A stretch of 64,000 nucleotides of DNA from Halicephalobus mephisto (lineage: Eukaryota > Nematoda > Chromadorea > Rhabditida > Panagrolaimidae). This document shows, in pieces, positions 23,101 to 35,124 of this stretch. The stretch is taken from assembly GCA_009193035.1 (NCBI GenBank), contig SWDT01000012.1:1-64000 (forward strand), given 5' to 3'. A model generated the notes under the pieces. The model made no database searches, was not told where the DNA came from, and saw only the letters and a list, made by a program, of their open reading frames with translations. Position numbers and translations under genes: made by a program. The first letter of the stretch is position 1, and the number at the start of each line of letters is the position of its first letter.

Positions 23101-26100
23101 CCGTCGCGACTTCTGCTCCTTCTGTCATGTCTTCTTCCTCGAGACCGCGATCTAGACCTCCTGTCTCTCTCCCTTCTATCCCGATGCCGATCCCTTTCTC
23201 TTCTTCTGTCGTACTCCGGAGTCGGGCTTCTGTAATGCCTTCTGTATCCCATCTCTGCCGGGGTCGATCCTCCAGAAGCCGTCTCAATCCCAACAGGATT
23301 AATCAGCTCTCTCGGAGGATTAGGAGGTGGAGGAATCGGTGGAGGAGGTTGAGAAGTATCAATAATTATTCTCTGAGGTGGTGGAGGTTGTTGAGAACTA
23401 TATCCATGAATCTGTGGTGGAGGAACAGGAGGTTGCGGAAGGGTATCTGAATTAATTCTTCCCACAAAATGATCATGCAATTTGTCTGAACAGTAGTCTA
23501 TATGCAGTAACTCTTGACAACTTGTAAAGGTTCTGAAAATAACAATAATTATTTTAAATAATTATATTCGAAAACAGTCCCTATTGCCTAGGATACGAGA
23601 CCACAAACAACACGAAATACTTGAACATAATTCTGTTTAGTTCGAATCTTCTAGGTCCAAGAAGTAAGATTCTCAAAAAAGACCTTTTTGCAGAGATTTG
23701 GAAAAATGGAAAAATTGTCCCGTCCAGAGACAACGCCACGTGTTTAGGTTCAAAAAAGACTTTAAATCCCAAAGTCAAAAATCTATCAAAAGTAAATTTT
23801 TATATTTTTTAAACCGATGAGAAATTTTAATAAGATATTTTGGCATTTCTTCCAAATACTCAAAAAACGATTAAACCGGCTTAGCTAAGAGATACGGATA
23901 TATTTTTAGATTCAAAAGTAGGTATTCTAAACTCCTCAAAAAATCACAAATTTCTCACGAAAAATAAAGTTCCATCTTTTTTATTTTTGTTTTTCGATTT
24001 TCTAGAACAAAAATTGATCAAAATCGAACATAATAAAAAATTTTGAATTTTAATTATTTTCAAACTTCTGATAATCGTAAAATTAAAAATAATCTAATTT
24101 TTAATATTAATTTACGAAATACCGTAGCGAGAAAAAATATTTAATTTTTCCAGATACAAAGTTCACTGTTTGTCAGTGAATATACCCTCCATAATAAACC
24201 TACTAATCACGTGCGTATTAGTTTCAAAATAAAGACAAAAACTTCAGAAAAATTGTTTCATTAAGAACAATTTTTCATATGACAAAACCGGAAAACTTGG
24301 TCAGTCTTTCGAAACTACAAAAAACATTATCTCAGAATTTTGAGAAAATTTTAATTTTTCTAAAATTCACAAAATTTTTAAAAAAAAATAATTTTCTATT
24401 TTCAAAAAACCCAAAAATTTAGTCATTTTTAAATTTTGTGGATTTAAAGCTTAATCAAACCAGGAAACGCAGGACCAAAAACGGACTTGAACTCTTGGAA
24501 CATGTCAGTCAATCCAGACTACGACAGGTTCCACGTATGCAAACGTGACCAGAAAAATTTAGAGTTGCCAGTGCCGACAGACTTATTGAATCACAAACAA
24601 CACAGCTAAAGAAAAAATTTGACGGTGAGAGAATTTTCCTCATTGAATGAAGCACCAACAAAGAAGATGTACTTGGCTTCATTTAAGGCGGGGCTATGAA
24701 TCCCTCAGGAAAGCACAAATTATATAACTCAAATAAAGTAATGTTGTCAAAGGACGAAGCTAATTGGTGCACACCCGGGAATGCTCCAAAACAGTGGGAA
24801 AGCAAAATTACGTTATGGTCACATTTTCGCACAAATTAATCCTAGTCAGACCTTTCGGAATTTATCATTGGATACAGTTTCCTGTTCGAAAAACGCCAAA
24901 AGTCACGTAGACACCTTTGTAACAAATCTTCGCCGATTAACCAGATCTGCTTCGTCCACGGAAATTGGCAAAAATGAACAAAATTATTCATTTTCAACAA
25001 ATTCCATTCTCGAATTGCAACTAGAAAAAATTGAATCATGATTTTCAAATTTTAAAATCCAACTTTTTCGTTTTCAAATTCCAACTAATTCGATTGGAAT
25101 CAGAATTGTAAAATTCGAAATTTAACTGTTAAACTTTTGAATTTAAATTCAGGTCGAAATCGACTCAGGTCTAAACTCTGATTTCCGAACATGGACTAGT
25201 TCAGCACTGGTCCGGCGGTCGAAATCGAGAGCTCTCCGTGGGAGCGAGCGCCATTCCCACAAACCACAATGGCAAAAAACGCACTCTAAGAATCCACTAC
25301 GATCCCACTGTTACTGGATCCATTGTTTAATTTTAAAAAAAGTGCAATATGATTTCGGGGGATCTCCAACAATAAAAATTCACTACGATTTAAGGTTGAA
25401 AAAAATGACGTGTAATTTTCGTTTATATAAAAATAAAAACTTACAATTTATTTTTCAAATTTTCCAGAACCTTCGTAGCTGCGTCCTTGTGTCTGAAAAC
25501 AATAATCGCTTCCTGTCTAGGAGGATCAAATATGACTTCTAGGACTTCATCCCCAGCAGTTGCAGATCTGATTTTCGAAGCAATTTGTTCTTTGGCAATT
25601 CCTCGAGGAAGTTGTCCAATCCACAACTTCGACGAAGTTTTAGTTTTTCCCCAATTCAATTTGTATCTGCTTCTGTTGTGTTCTCGAGACGAATAATAAT
25701 GCTTAATAGTTTCGATCACAGAATGAACATCAGGAAACTGAATAAAAGCATACGGACTCGGACTTTCTGGATTTTTAATTTCAACATCAATAATTTCCGC
25801 AATTTTCCCGAACTTCTCCTTCAACAACTCCACCGTCACTCGTCTCTCCAGATTCCTAACATGCAAAGTTCTAGAAGCCGCTTTGTTCGTCGGTTCAATA
25901 TGGGACAAATCCGTCGGGATAAATCCACCATGACCAGGATCTCCGGCGGACTTGCTTATCAAAACAGGAACCTGTGGAGGTGGAGGAAGGGACGAAGTCG
26001 AAGGCTCATTCCCCGGGATCACTCTCGCAATAACAGGAGTCGTTTCAATGTGCATCGTGTTGATACTTCTGACCACAGTATCTATCGATACACCCGGGAA

Positions 26101-27768
26101 TCTAAAAACCAATTTTAGAAAGTTTAAACTAAAATTAATTTCAAAAAATTAAAGAACGTACAAACTGAGAAACAAGGTCGCTTTCCTGTCCTGTCTCTCA
26201 TTTTCCACAGCATCAACAGCAATCTCGGTTTTGGCGCTGTACTTGCCGACAAGATCCAAAATATCCTTCCTTTGACGTTCCCAAGGAACAAGCAACGTCG
26301 AGGGCAACTTGTCGAATCTGATAGTGTGCAAAGTTGTCGACTCGCCTTCCTGATCGGATTTCGTCAGTTTGCGTCTAAAAAAATTGTCTCAGAGGGTACC
26401 CTTAATCAGATTTTGTCATACTGGGGCGGTACGTAACCTCATCATTGAAACTCGAACCAACGGGTCAAAATTTTGGACACGCGCGCTCTCACCACTCGAC
26501 CATCTCCGCTGGAAAAACTACCGCTCTTTTGACAATTCACTTATTTTGGCAAACGTTCCTGAACACTTCCACAAACCGAAAATTACTGTAATTTCTCAAA
26601 CTAGAGCATTTTCTATCACATTGTGTTAGAAACAAACTTTCAAAACAGGAACTGTTCTGATCAAAGTGACCCGGAAAACTGATCGGATCAGAAAAACTAG
26701 GACAAAACAAAAAAATCAATTTTTCCAAGGTCAACGATGAGACAGTAAAAGTCAAGGATTTAAAATTACAAACTCAGAAATCTCGATAACTCTCAAAATC
26801 AAAAACTCACGACATTGTTGGGGATTCGTCATTTGCACTGGTTCTCCTGCCGGAGGAGGAAGCCGAGGAATAGTGGCTGATGGGACTTCCTATGGATCTG
26901 TGTTTTGGAGAATTGGAATTCGCACTCGATGGTTTTCTACAATTTCAAGTTTAGTAGAAATTAAAACCAGCTCTAGTAATCATCTTAATTCAGAGAAAGA
27001 AGCAGGAATTACACTGCCTGAGGGAATGAGTAATTGTGGAAATGGTAAAATTCGAAAAATTTGAATCTCGAGTTCACGTGGAAGCGAGAAAAACAAAGTA
27101 TTGGCAGAGCAGGGAAAGTCGAACGTCTGTCGATTTAGTCCGAGTCGCAATGTGCGTGAGTTCTCTAGGGCTGAAGGACGCAAACTCGCGAGCTCACCTG
27201 CGATGTTGATCTTGCGCAGAGTGTGGACGGATGATCCGATCTCCTGAGGGTCGAGGGGAACTAGATCCCGATCGTGGTTTTCGTTGTCGATCACTGAAAC
27301 ATGATTCATTGTGAACAAAATCCCGTATAAGGAACCAGATCCCAAATGTGCCTATCCCGTCCCAATTTTAATAAAATAGTGCTCACTTATCGTTCCCATC
27401 GTTATATTGATTGACAGAACTGCTGGGGAGACTCCCTGGTTCGTAGTAAACAATCTTCAAATTCGGATCCACGTTCTCGGCGATATGCTTCTTGGCGGTC
27501 CGGACCTCGAGGAAACTCACCATGAACTCGGACGGTGCTGTGCGTTCCACTCGTTGAACCCGACTAAAGTGCTCCGATTAAATAATGAAACTCAAGGTAA
27601 GTGAATCTAGATGGATTTCCCGCCGTGTCTGACCGAAAGCAGTGTTAACTCAGGCTTTACAAAACCACTTTACCCTCCAAAATGCTTCATGACCCGATCG
27701 TCGTCCCAGTCATCAGGAACTCCAGAAACATGCACGTGTCTGGACTCTCTTTGGTTAGTGTCTGTCAT
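17155..27768 (-). CDS. din-1: SPEN/SHARP family transcriptional corepressor, DIN-1-like
   Basis: Twelve exons, 2323 residues: 27674-27768, 27387-27563, 27198-27293, 26811-26936, 26162-26374, 25445-26101, 21009-23532, 19852-20967, 19442-19684, 19096-19278, 17657-18919, 17155-17433. All phases agree. N-terminal RNA-recognition motifs: HVHVSGVPDDW (exon 1), HTIRFDKLP (exon 5), RTLHVRNLERRVTVELLKEK and KLWIGQLPRGIAKEQI (exon 6). Then come a Pro/Ser and Arg-Asp/Arg-Ser region, long Lys/Glu coiled segments, and a C-terminal SPOC domain (from about YPVLWEGLLQYK to GILCFDFI), the module that recruits corepressors or binds phospho-CTD. In C. elegans DIN-1 is the corepressor of the nuclear receptor DAF-12. 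The 1.9-kb intron 6 separates RRMs from the rest and could hold an internal promoter for a short form. Confidence 0.85.
18930..19085. repeat. Short tandem repeat built on GATATATGG in din-1 intron 10
   Basis: About seven degenerate copies of a unit near 20-22 bases, each containing ATATATGG or ATATACGA followed by AAA and an ATTG-like segment. It fills most of the intron between exons 10 and 11. Confidence 0.7.
26400..26515 (-). ncRNA. Possible decayed tRNA-like element in din-1 intron 4
   Basis: On the minus strand an A-box-like TGGTCGAGTGGT is followed 44 bases later (start to start) by a B-box-like GGTTCGAGTTTC, the spacing of a normal tRNA. The anticodon and T arms do not pair properly and no T-run follows, so it is at best a pseudo-tRNA or SINE head. 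Confidence 0.3.
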
Positions 27769-27889
27769 TGTTTTGAGATGAACAGATTATAAGTAGTTTC
27801 ATCTAGAAATCAACTTCGTTGTAGCGACAAATCTGAATCCAAGTCGTTAATGACGATTCATCTGGAAAATCCACATGAACATTAGTCAA

Positions 27890-28085
27890 GAACTTCACAT
27901 ATCAACGTCATTTCGAAATCTCATATATGAACGTCATTTCGAAATCTCATATATGAACATTAGCTCAAAAGTTCATATATGGATGTCGTTTTGAGATTTC
28001 ATATATCAATGTCATCCGAAAAATTCATATATGATCATCGTTTTAAAACCCGATATATGAACATCAATGGGAGTTTCACATATGA
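27890..28085. repeat. 30-base tandem repeat with CATATATG core upstream of din-1
   Basis: About seven copies with a period near 30 bases, each with TCATATATGAACGTCATTT or a close variant. The array begins about 120 bases upstream of the din-1 start codon. The palindromic CATATATG core also recurs singly in many introns of the window. Confidence 0.75.
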
Positions 28086-28358
28086 GGATGACTCAAAACA
28101 TCGATATTTCGTGAATTTTAAACACGAACCGCGGAAGCTGATTAAACACGATGAACGGAACAATTGTTTTAAATTCCTCTATTTTGTAAATCAATAACAA
28201 TTTTCAACAGTAAAAACAGCGAAAAAGTCAATAAAATAACTTAATTATTCCAAATAAAACGCGGAAAAGTATAGTAATATAAAAATCTTCAAAAATGGAA
28301 AATTCTCAAAGCCAAAGATCACATTAATCATCGTAAATTTTCCAATTTTACCAAAAAT

Positions 28359-28601
28359 TCAACATTCAGCTGCTTTCGGAAAGTACTGAGCACATTTAAT
28401 CTGGAAAATTTGGCACACAACCTGGGGAAATCTACAGAAAATACTTCGAGCTTTCGGCAACCGTTTTTCCCGCGTGTAAAAACGAGAAGAGTGCTTACGA
28501 GGACAGACAAACGCATGTCTTTTGACAGAACAACCGCCATCGCAACAAACATCCGGCAGCTTGGAACTGAAGGACAAACAAGCAATGGAAAGAATGGCCA
28601 T
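28359..28601 (-). CDS. Possible small Cys-rich secreted protein
   Basis: An 80-codon ATG frame with a short hydrophobic start (MAILSIACLSF) followed by CCDGGCSVKRHAFVCP and further cysteines, ten Cys in all. A GTAAGC inside the frame could instead splice to an acceptor about 60 bases on, giving a different tail. No trans-splice acceptor, no homologue recognised and no partner gene, so it may be chance. Confidence 0.25.
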   Translation of the reverse strand: MAILSIACLSFSSKLPDVCCDGGCSVKRHAFVCPRKHSSRFYTREKRLPKARSIFCRFPQVVCQIFQIKCAQYFPKAAEC

Positions 28602-30868
28602 GTTCCTTGTTGATTCGTGCTTGTCATCATCTTGATTCTATTTCAAAACTAATTAACTATCAATTAGTTGATAAGGTGACAAGCTAGTTTTGGAGAAAAC
28701 AGGAACGAAAAAGTTTTACGATCGAAAATAAGAAGGTTTAAAAAAGAGTTGGAGAGATTTTTAAATTCTTGTTAGATGTGATTTTAGGAATTTATTTCAT
28801 TTAAATAATATGATTCATATATCGAAAATTGATCTGAATGTTGTTGGAGTTGTTTGAAGGTGATTAAGAAGGGCAAAATCGAGATTCGGTGGCTTACGAA
28901 GATGTTCGATGATATCATAGATGCATCCTATATCCGCTCCCGATTCTTCGACAAATTTACTTTCTACGTTTTTACAATTCAATTTTACTACTTTCTATCC
29001 ATATACTGTGACGAATTTTGAAAAGTCAATACATCAAAAAAAATTGCGTTTTTTTAAATTTTCACAAACTACTTTTTTCCTTTTTTATCTCTAACTCTTC
29101 TCAATAAAGAAATGAAAACAAAATAAAACTTTAGAAGAGGATTGATCAATGTTTACTAAGCAAATAAGTAATCCGCTCAGCTGGCTGTCTGCCCGGAGGT
29201 CCTCGTCGAGACGATCCTTGATTTATCCAGAAAGTGAAAATGCTCCGGTTGTTCCACCTTGAAAAACCCGAATGCACTGAACTCATTTCCTTTTTACTTT
29301 CTGTCGAATTGTAATTGTTATAAAATTTGCGTAGTATTCTGATGACGTTTTTCCGGCTTTTCAGTTTCAAATGAATCAAGAGGTGGGATCTGTCGAGATT
29401 ATCCAAATAAACACTTTTTAAATGTTAAAGATTAAATTTCGATATTCAAGATTCTTATTAATGCCAACTGCTGAAGTTGGATTTTAATATTCTTATTCAA
29501 GATAAGTTATCGATTGAAGATTATTGTAGAACCTATACAATGATCCTAATCCACGTCGTGCCAGGTATAACATGGAAAAGTGTAGTTTCGTACTCTCTCG
29601 CTCGTCGTAGTTTTCCTTATCTTCGTTCTTTTGCGAACGACAGATTAGGTAACCATTTCTGGAATAGTCATCACTATATAAATTTAAAAAGAAAAATATT
29701 ACGAAATTATCCCTACAAAAATTCCTTTCAACTTTTTTCGTTTTTGATTTTAATTCTTAAAACTTATTAAATTCTGGAATGTTCGAAAAGTTTCAAAAAA
29801 TTTTAGATGTTTTAGGATTCTCGACGAAATTCTGATTCGATAAATATGAACTTGAAAAATGTTACGAAATCGTCTCGAGACCAATTTCTATAATTTTGAA
29901 TTTTAAAATTTATTAAATTTTTAAATTTTTGAATTTTAAAATTTATTAAATTTTTAAATTTTTGAATTTTAAAATTTATTAAATTTTAGAATTTTTAATT
30001 TTTTAATTTATTTAATTTTTAAATTTTTAAATTTATTAAATTTTTTAATTTTCTAAAAGTTCTGCAAGATTTTAGATCTCCTTGCGAAATTCAGATTCGC
30101 ATTTAAAAAATATAAAAATTAGAAATGAATATTATTACGAAAATGTGTTAACGCGAGTTTCCAGGTTTTTCCAAAAACTATCAGAACTCTCGATTTCAAG
30201 TAGCTTTAGAAGTGTCTACCGACTTTTGGACGATCCTATGAAGTTCCAGGACCTTGGAATTCTAGTTTGATAAAAATGAAAATAAAAAATGAAAATAAAA
30301 AATGAGAATTTTTAGAAATGTAAAAAATTCAAAGTTTCAAATGGTTCCTTATGGTTGTAGACAATTTCAAAGATTTTCCTCAAAAACTAAAAATTTCAAA
30401 AAATTCTGAAAAGTTTCGAAATCTTCTGTAAAATGTTTTAAGATTTTAGAAACTTCTAAAAAACTAAAAATTTCAGAATATTATATTTAATTTAAAAAAA
30501 TTAAAAACTTCCAAGAAAAATTTTTAAGAATTTTAGAATATTATATTTAAAAAAAATTAGAATATTATATTTAATTTTTAAAACTTCCAGAATCTTCTGT
30601 TTTATTCTGATTCCATTAGATGGAGTTTAAAAAAAACTGAAAAGATTTATTTTGAACTTTTACAAAATCCACAATTTGGCAAAGTACTCCAGTTGCCAAA
30701 TTTTCTTATATAAACTGAAATGACGTTTATGGTATTTGATGGATTGTTTGTCTCAGTATTTACACTACACTCCTTTGTTGTAAAATTTTATTTCAGTCGA
30801 TTTTAAGATCATCATTTCCATCAACATGGATTTCATAAAATTTGTTAGGATAGAAACTATAACGGAAA

Positions 30869-31165
30869 AAGAGGACCTGAAGAGATAGCCTGAATATCAG
30901 GGAGTTTAGAGTACTGTAAGGGATGAATGAGACTCTTGATTGTTGTGTGTTGGAATTTATGTAGATATTGGGACAGAAACTAAACTAGAGAGGACCTGAA
31001 GAGATAGCCTGAATATCAGGGAGTTGAGAGTACTGTAGGGGGTGAATGAGACTCTTGATTGTTGTGTGTTGGAACTTATGTAGATGTTGGGACAGAAACA
31101 AAACTAGAAAGATAGGACCTGAAGGGATAGCCTGAATATCAGGGAGTTTAGAGTACTGTAGGGGA
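30869..31165. repeat. About 120-base tandem repeat, 2.5 copies
   Basis: Units begin with GGACCTGAAGRGATAGCCTG at about 30873, 30993 and 31116 and run through GAGTACTGTAGGGG and TTGTTGTGTGTTGGAA. Differences between copies are few, so the duplication is recent. Confidence 0.85.
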
Positions 31166-31290
31166 AGAGTGGGAATTGTGGTTGCGACTACTATATACGT
31201 TATTTGGTAAGTAAAGATTTATAGTATTCTTCTTATTTCTAATCTTAACAAAATTAAAACACCGTAGTTTGTGTTCAGAAAACTTTGTAA

Positions 31291-31590
31291 TTAAAACCTA
31301 CAATCAAGTTTGGTGTTTTTGTCTCGTGTTACTATTTCAGACATAAAGCACATATTTTTGTAATATTTACATTCCGGACAATCGACCGTACAGTTGGGTT
31401 TTTGGAAGTGAGCATGAGTTTCATCAAAGGTTATGTTTGTTATTCGTTCCCGATTTCCGCTTTCTGATTGACTTTTCACGCGGGTGGTGGTTGAAGTAAA
31501 ACTTTTACAACCAAAGTAGTTTTGTTTAAATTTTGTCGAAGGTTCCCGAAAACTTATTGTAACTGATTTTTTATGTTTGCTTTAGATTGT
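31291..31590 (-). other. Orphan open frame, possible exon
   Basis: About 95 codons open on the minus strand without an ATG near its start. The composition is protein-like, unlike the surrounding A/T runs, with a cysteine cluster (CTVDCPECKYYKNMC) close to the 3' end. It could be the last exon of an unseen gene or a decayed one. No family recognised. Confidence 0.25.
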
Positions 31591-31642
31591 TCTTTTCAAA
31601 ATCAATCTTCGTAGTAAATTCTGTTTTTAAAACTAAAATTAT

Positions 31643-31882
31643 GTGAATTTTAAATTTTTTACAGTATGGTAGAAAATTTATAACTTTGAGGATTTTAAAG
31701 TTTTTACAGTATGGTAGAAAATTTGTAATTTTTGAGGATTTTAAAGTTTTTACAGTATAGTAGAAAATTCATAATTTTTGAGGATTTTAAATTTTTTACA
31801 GTATGGTAGAAAATTTATAATTTTGAGGATTTTAAAGTTTTTACAATATGGTAGAAAATTTATAATTTTGAGGATTTTAGAA
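31643..31882. repeat. 47-base tandem repeat, five copies
   Basis: Each unit contains TTTTTACAGTATGGTAGAAA followed by a TTTATAATTTTGAGGATTTTA segment with small length changes in T-runs. Confidence 0.85.
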
Positions 31883-33111
31883 AAGGCTCTGAAATATTGT
31901 AAAATGTTTTCAAAAAGTTCAGAATATTCCAGAATCCAGCAGACTTCTGGAATGTTTTAAAATCAATGACTTTCGAAGTTTCTAGATGATTTGAAAATTC
32001 CCGTCGGGACCATTTGGTGACGAAAGTTATTTTTTATTTTTTAAAACTCGAATTTTGTAATTTTTTACAATTTAAAAGTTGAAAATTTATTAAAAATTAA
32101 AAATTCCAAATTTATCAAAATTTATTAATTTTTCGAAATTTAACAAGAATTTCTAAAAGTATGTAAACCGAAAAATTTTAAATTTCCAGAAGGTTCCGAA
32201 AATTCCTTTCGAGACAATTTGGAAAACAATCCCATTTTTAATTAGTCTAATAACATAAAAATCCTTATCGACATTTATTCGTTTTTTTCCTTGAGCTCAA
32301 ATTTGCCATTTTTGTTCTTTAATTTTTTGAACTGGATAATTTTATTTTTGTTGAAAATTTATGAATAGCATCTTAATCCATGAATTCAGAAAATTAGAAA
32401 AATTCTGAAACTTCCTGTCGAGACAATTTTGCAAGATGTCTATTTTCGTTTTTTTTAAGTTTGATTTTCTGAACTTTGGTCAGTTTTTTCTTAATTAAAA
32501 ATTTATTCAAAAAATTCCTGTTATTTTTAAATTTACTTTTTTTTAAATTTTATTTAAAAAGTTTGAATTGAAATTTTGTAAAATTTTGTTTTTAATTTTT
32601 TTCATTTTTCAAATTCATTTTTCTGCTTAAATTCCAATCTCATCTAGGATTTCCTAGACTCGAAGTGTACCAAATCTTTGGTTTTGTTTCGGACTCGCCT
32701 AAGTTCAAGGTCAACTTTTTTCGAATTTTGTTTGATGTAAAAATTAAAAAAATTTAATGAATTCAAAAATCTTCAAAAAGTTCAAAGAAATTTAAAAAAT
32801 CAAAAATTTCAGACAAATTAGAAAAATTAAAAATTTTGAAAATTCTGAATTTTGAAAACTTTTCAATTATTTGTATTTTTAGCATTCTTACGTCATGATT
32901 CTAAGAATTTCAAGATACTGTAAGAAGTGACATCCGGACTATTTCTTAATAATTCCCATTTTTAATATTCTTACGTCTTAATTCTAAAAGTTTTTATAAT
33001 ACTGTAAAAAGTCACTTTGGGATTATTTTTTAATAATTCCCATTTAAATGTTTTATAAGATGCTAAAAGATTTTAAAACATTGTAAAAAGTCACATCAGG
33101 ATCATTTTGAA

Positions 33112-33395
33112 GTTTTAATTTTTATATTATTTTAGAAGTTTTTAGAATACTGTAGAAAATTAGAATCATTTTGAATAAGGTTTAATTTTAATTTTTATAT
33201 TATTTTAGAAGTTTTTAGAATACTGTAGAAAATTATATCAGAATTATTTCGAGTAACTTTTAAAGTTAATTTTTATATTATCTTAGAAGTTTTTAGAATA
33301 CTGTAGAAAATTAGAATCATTTTGAATAAGGTTTAATTTTAATTTTTATATTATTTTAGAAGTGTTTAGAATACTGTAGAAAATTATATCAGAAT
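33112..33395. repeat. Dimeric tandem repeat (A-B-A-B), about 135-base higher-order unit
   Basis: Four monomers of 66-70 bases share TATTATTTTAGAAGTTTTTA and AATACTGTAGAAAATTA. Monomers 1 and 3 continue with GAATCATTTTGAATAAGG, while 2 and 4 continue with TATCAGAATTATTTCGAG or close to it, so the pair was duplicated as a unit. Confidence 0.8.
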
Positions 33396-35124
33396 CAATT
33401 CCTAATTTTTATTTTTAAATTTTTAAATAATAATCTTAAACATTTTTTAAAATTCTAAAAAGTAACATATATATGGTGTTATAAGAACTCTCATTTCTAA
33501 TTTCCGTAATAATAATAATACACTTTCGAAACTGTTCTCTAAAATTCTAAATTTTAAATTTTTTGGGAATTCTAAAAAATTTCCGTAAAAAAAGTTTCAA
33601 AAATTTCTTTCTTTTAATCCGAATTCTAGTCAAGGTGATTCATTTTTAAAAAAACATTTCAAAAATATTTTTGAAATTTTATTTTTAGTCACAGATGATT
33701 TATTTAATTAAAAAAATTATTTTAAAATGATTTATTTTTTAAAATTATTTAAAAACGATTTATTTTTTTTAAATTATTTAAAAACGATTTATTTTATTTT
33801 TTTAAATTTTTCTGAAAATGTTTAATTTTATTTTTTAAGTTTTTTTGGAAATGTTTAATTTTATTTTTTTAAAGTTTTCTGAAAATGTTTAATCTTACGA
33901 AATTTACAGATCTGTCCTTTAAGATATTTTTGACGTTAGTGTTGCAACTATCAATCAGGCCAGTTTTATCGAATTTTTTATGTTTTTTTATAACCTCAAA
34001 AATGCGAAACTTGATCCGTGAACCATTTCCCGTTTTTTTGGAGGTTTAAATTCCTTTTTATAGATTTAATCCTCTTTTTAAAAATATCTTTTTTGAATAA
34101 AAATTGAATTATTGATTTTATAGTAAAGTACAGTAATCATAATTATCCTCTAATCTGTAATTTTCATGTGGCTTTTCTGTGTATCTATGTGTCGCTATCA
34201 GTTCAGGCTATCCTGAAAAGTACGAACATCAACGATTCCGTCATTTCCATGTTTATTGTTGTTTAAATATGGATTCATTTTTATTTTTTTTCTTCTAATT
34301 TAAATTACACTTTAAATTTAGTACAAAATAAATTTTTTTATAATTTAAGTAATATTTTAAATTTAAAAAAAATCATTTTTATTTTTTACGAATTAAATAA
34401 TATTTCAAATTTTAAAAAATTCAGTTTTATTTTTAAAATTTAAGTAATATTTTAAATTTTAAAAAAATTATTTTTATTTTTAAAATTTAAATAGTTTAAA
34501 AGAAGATCCGTTTTTGGGGATCATTTTTGTTGAGATGTTGCTTAGCAACATTTTCATTCTTTATTTTTTGGTTTTCTGGAGTCAAGGAAAAACAAAACCA
34601 AACATTGTTTCTGGCAGATTATGTCAAAATACGTCTTAGTTTTTAAAACTTGTTTGAATTTTTTGCAATTTTCAATTTTTTTAATTTAAAAATAATTTTT
34701 AATTTTTTTAAAAAACGAATTTCAAAAAATTTAAACTTGTCCGGAATCTAGTGGAGGATTCTGAAATTTTCGGAAATGTTACTATGGAGTTTCTTGGAGA
34801 TTTTTTGGAACATTTTAAAATTTTATGGAAATTTTCGAAATTATCTAAAATTTTGAATTTTCGAATTTTAACAAATTCATATTGAGACAACTTTGTAAAA
34901 TTTTAAAGTATATTATTAAAAAAATTAAAATTCCACAAATATTGCAGAATCTTATAGAAACTCGCAAAATCTTTAATAATTATAAAACTTTAAATTTTTT
35001 CAGAATTTTCTAAAAATTTCCAAAATTCTGAAGTTTTCTGTAAAATCAAAAATTTCGTGTCGAGAAAATTCCGTAAAATTTTTTTTCAAGTTTTAATTCT
35101 ATTTCATTTTTTGATTTTTAGAGA

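Larger units (their letters stand above)
28602..35124. other. Long AT-rich intergenic region
   Basis: 6.5 kb without a supported gene. It holds three distinct tandem arrays (listed separately), homopolymer-like A/T runs recurring at about 10-base spacing (for example 29880-30060 and 33660-33900), several copies of the CGTGTCGAGACAATT-type motif, and one orphan open frame at 31291-31590. Confidence 0.5.

Noticed and set aside
20160..23450. Several plus-strand frames rich in Phe, Ser, Leu and Arg
   Set aside because: They are antisense shadows of the Lys/Glu- and Arg/Ser-rich exons of the SPEN gene on the minus strand.
29146..29406. 86-codon minus-strand frame with a Gly/Pro/Arg-rich end
   Set aside because: No start context, no neighbours in phase, and no family resemblance.
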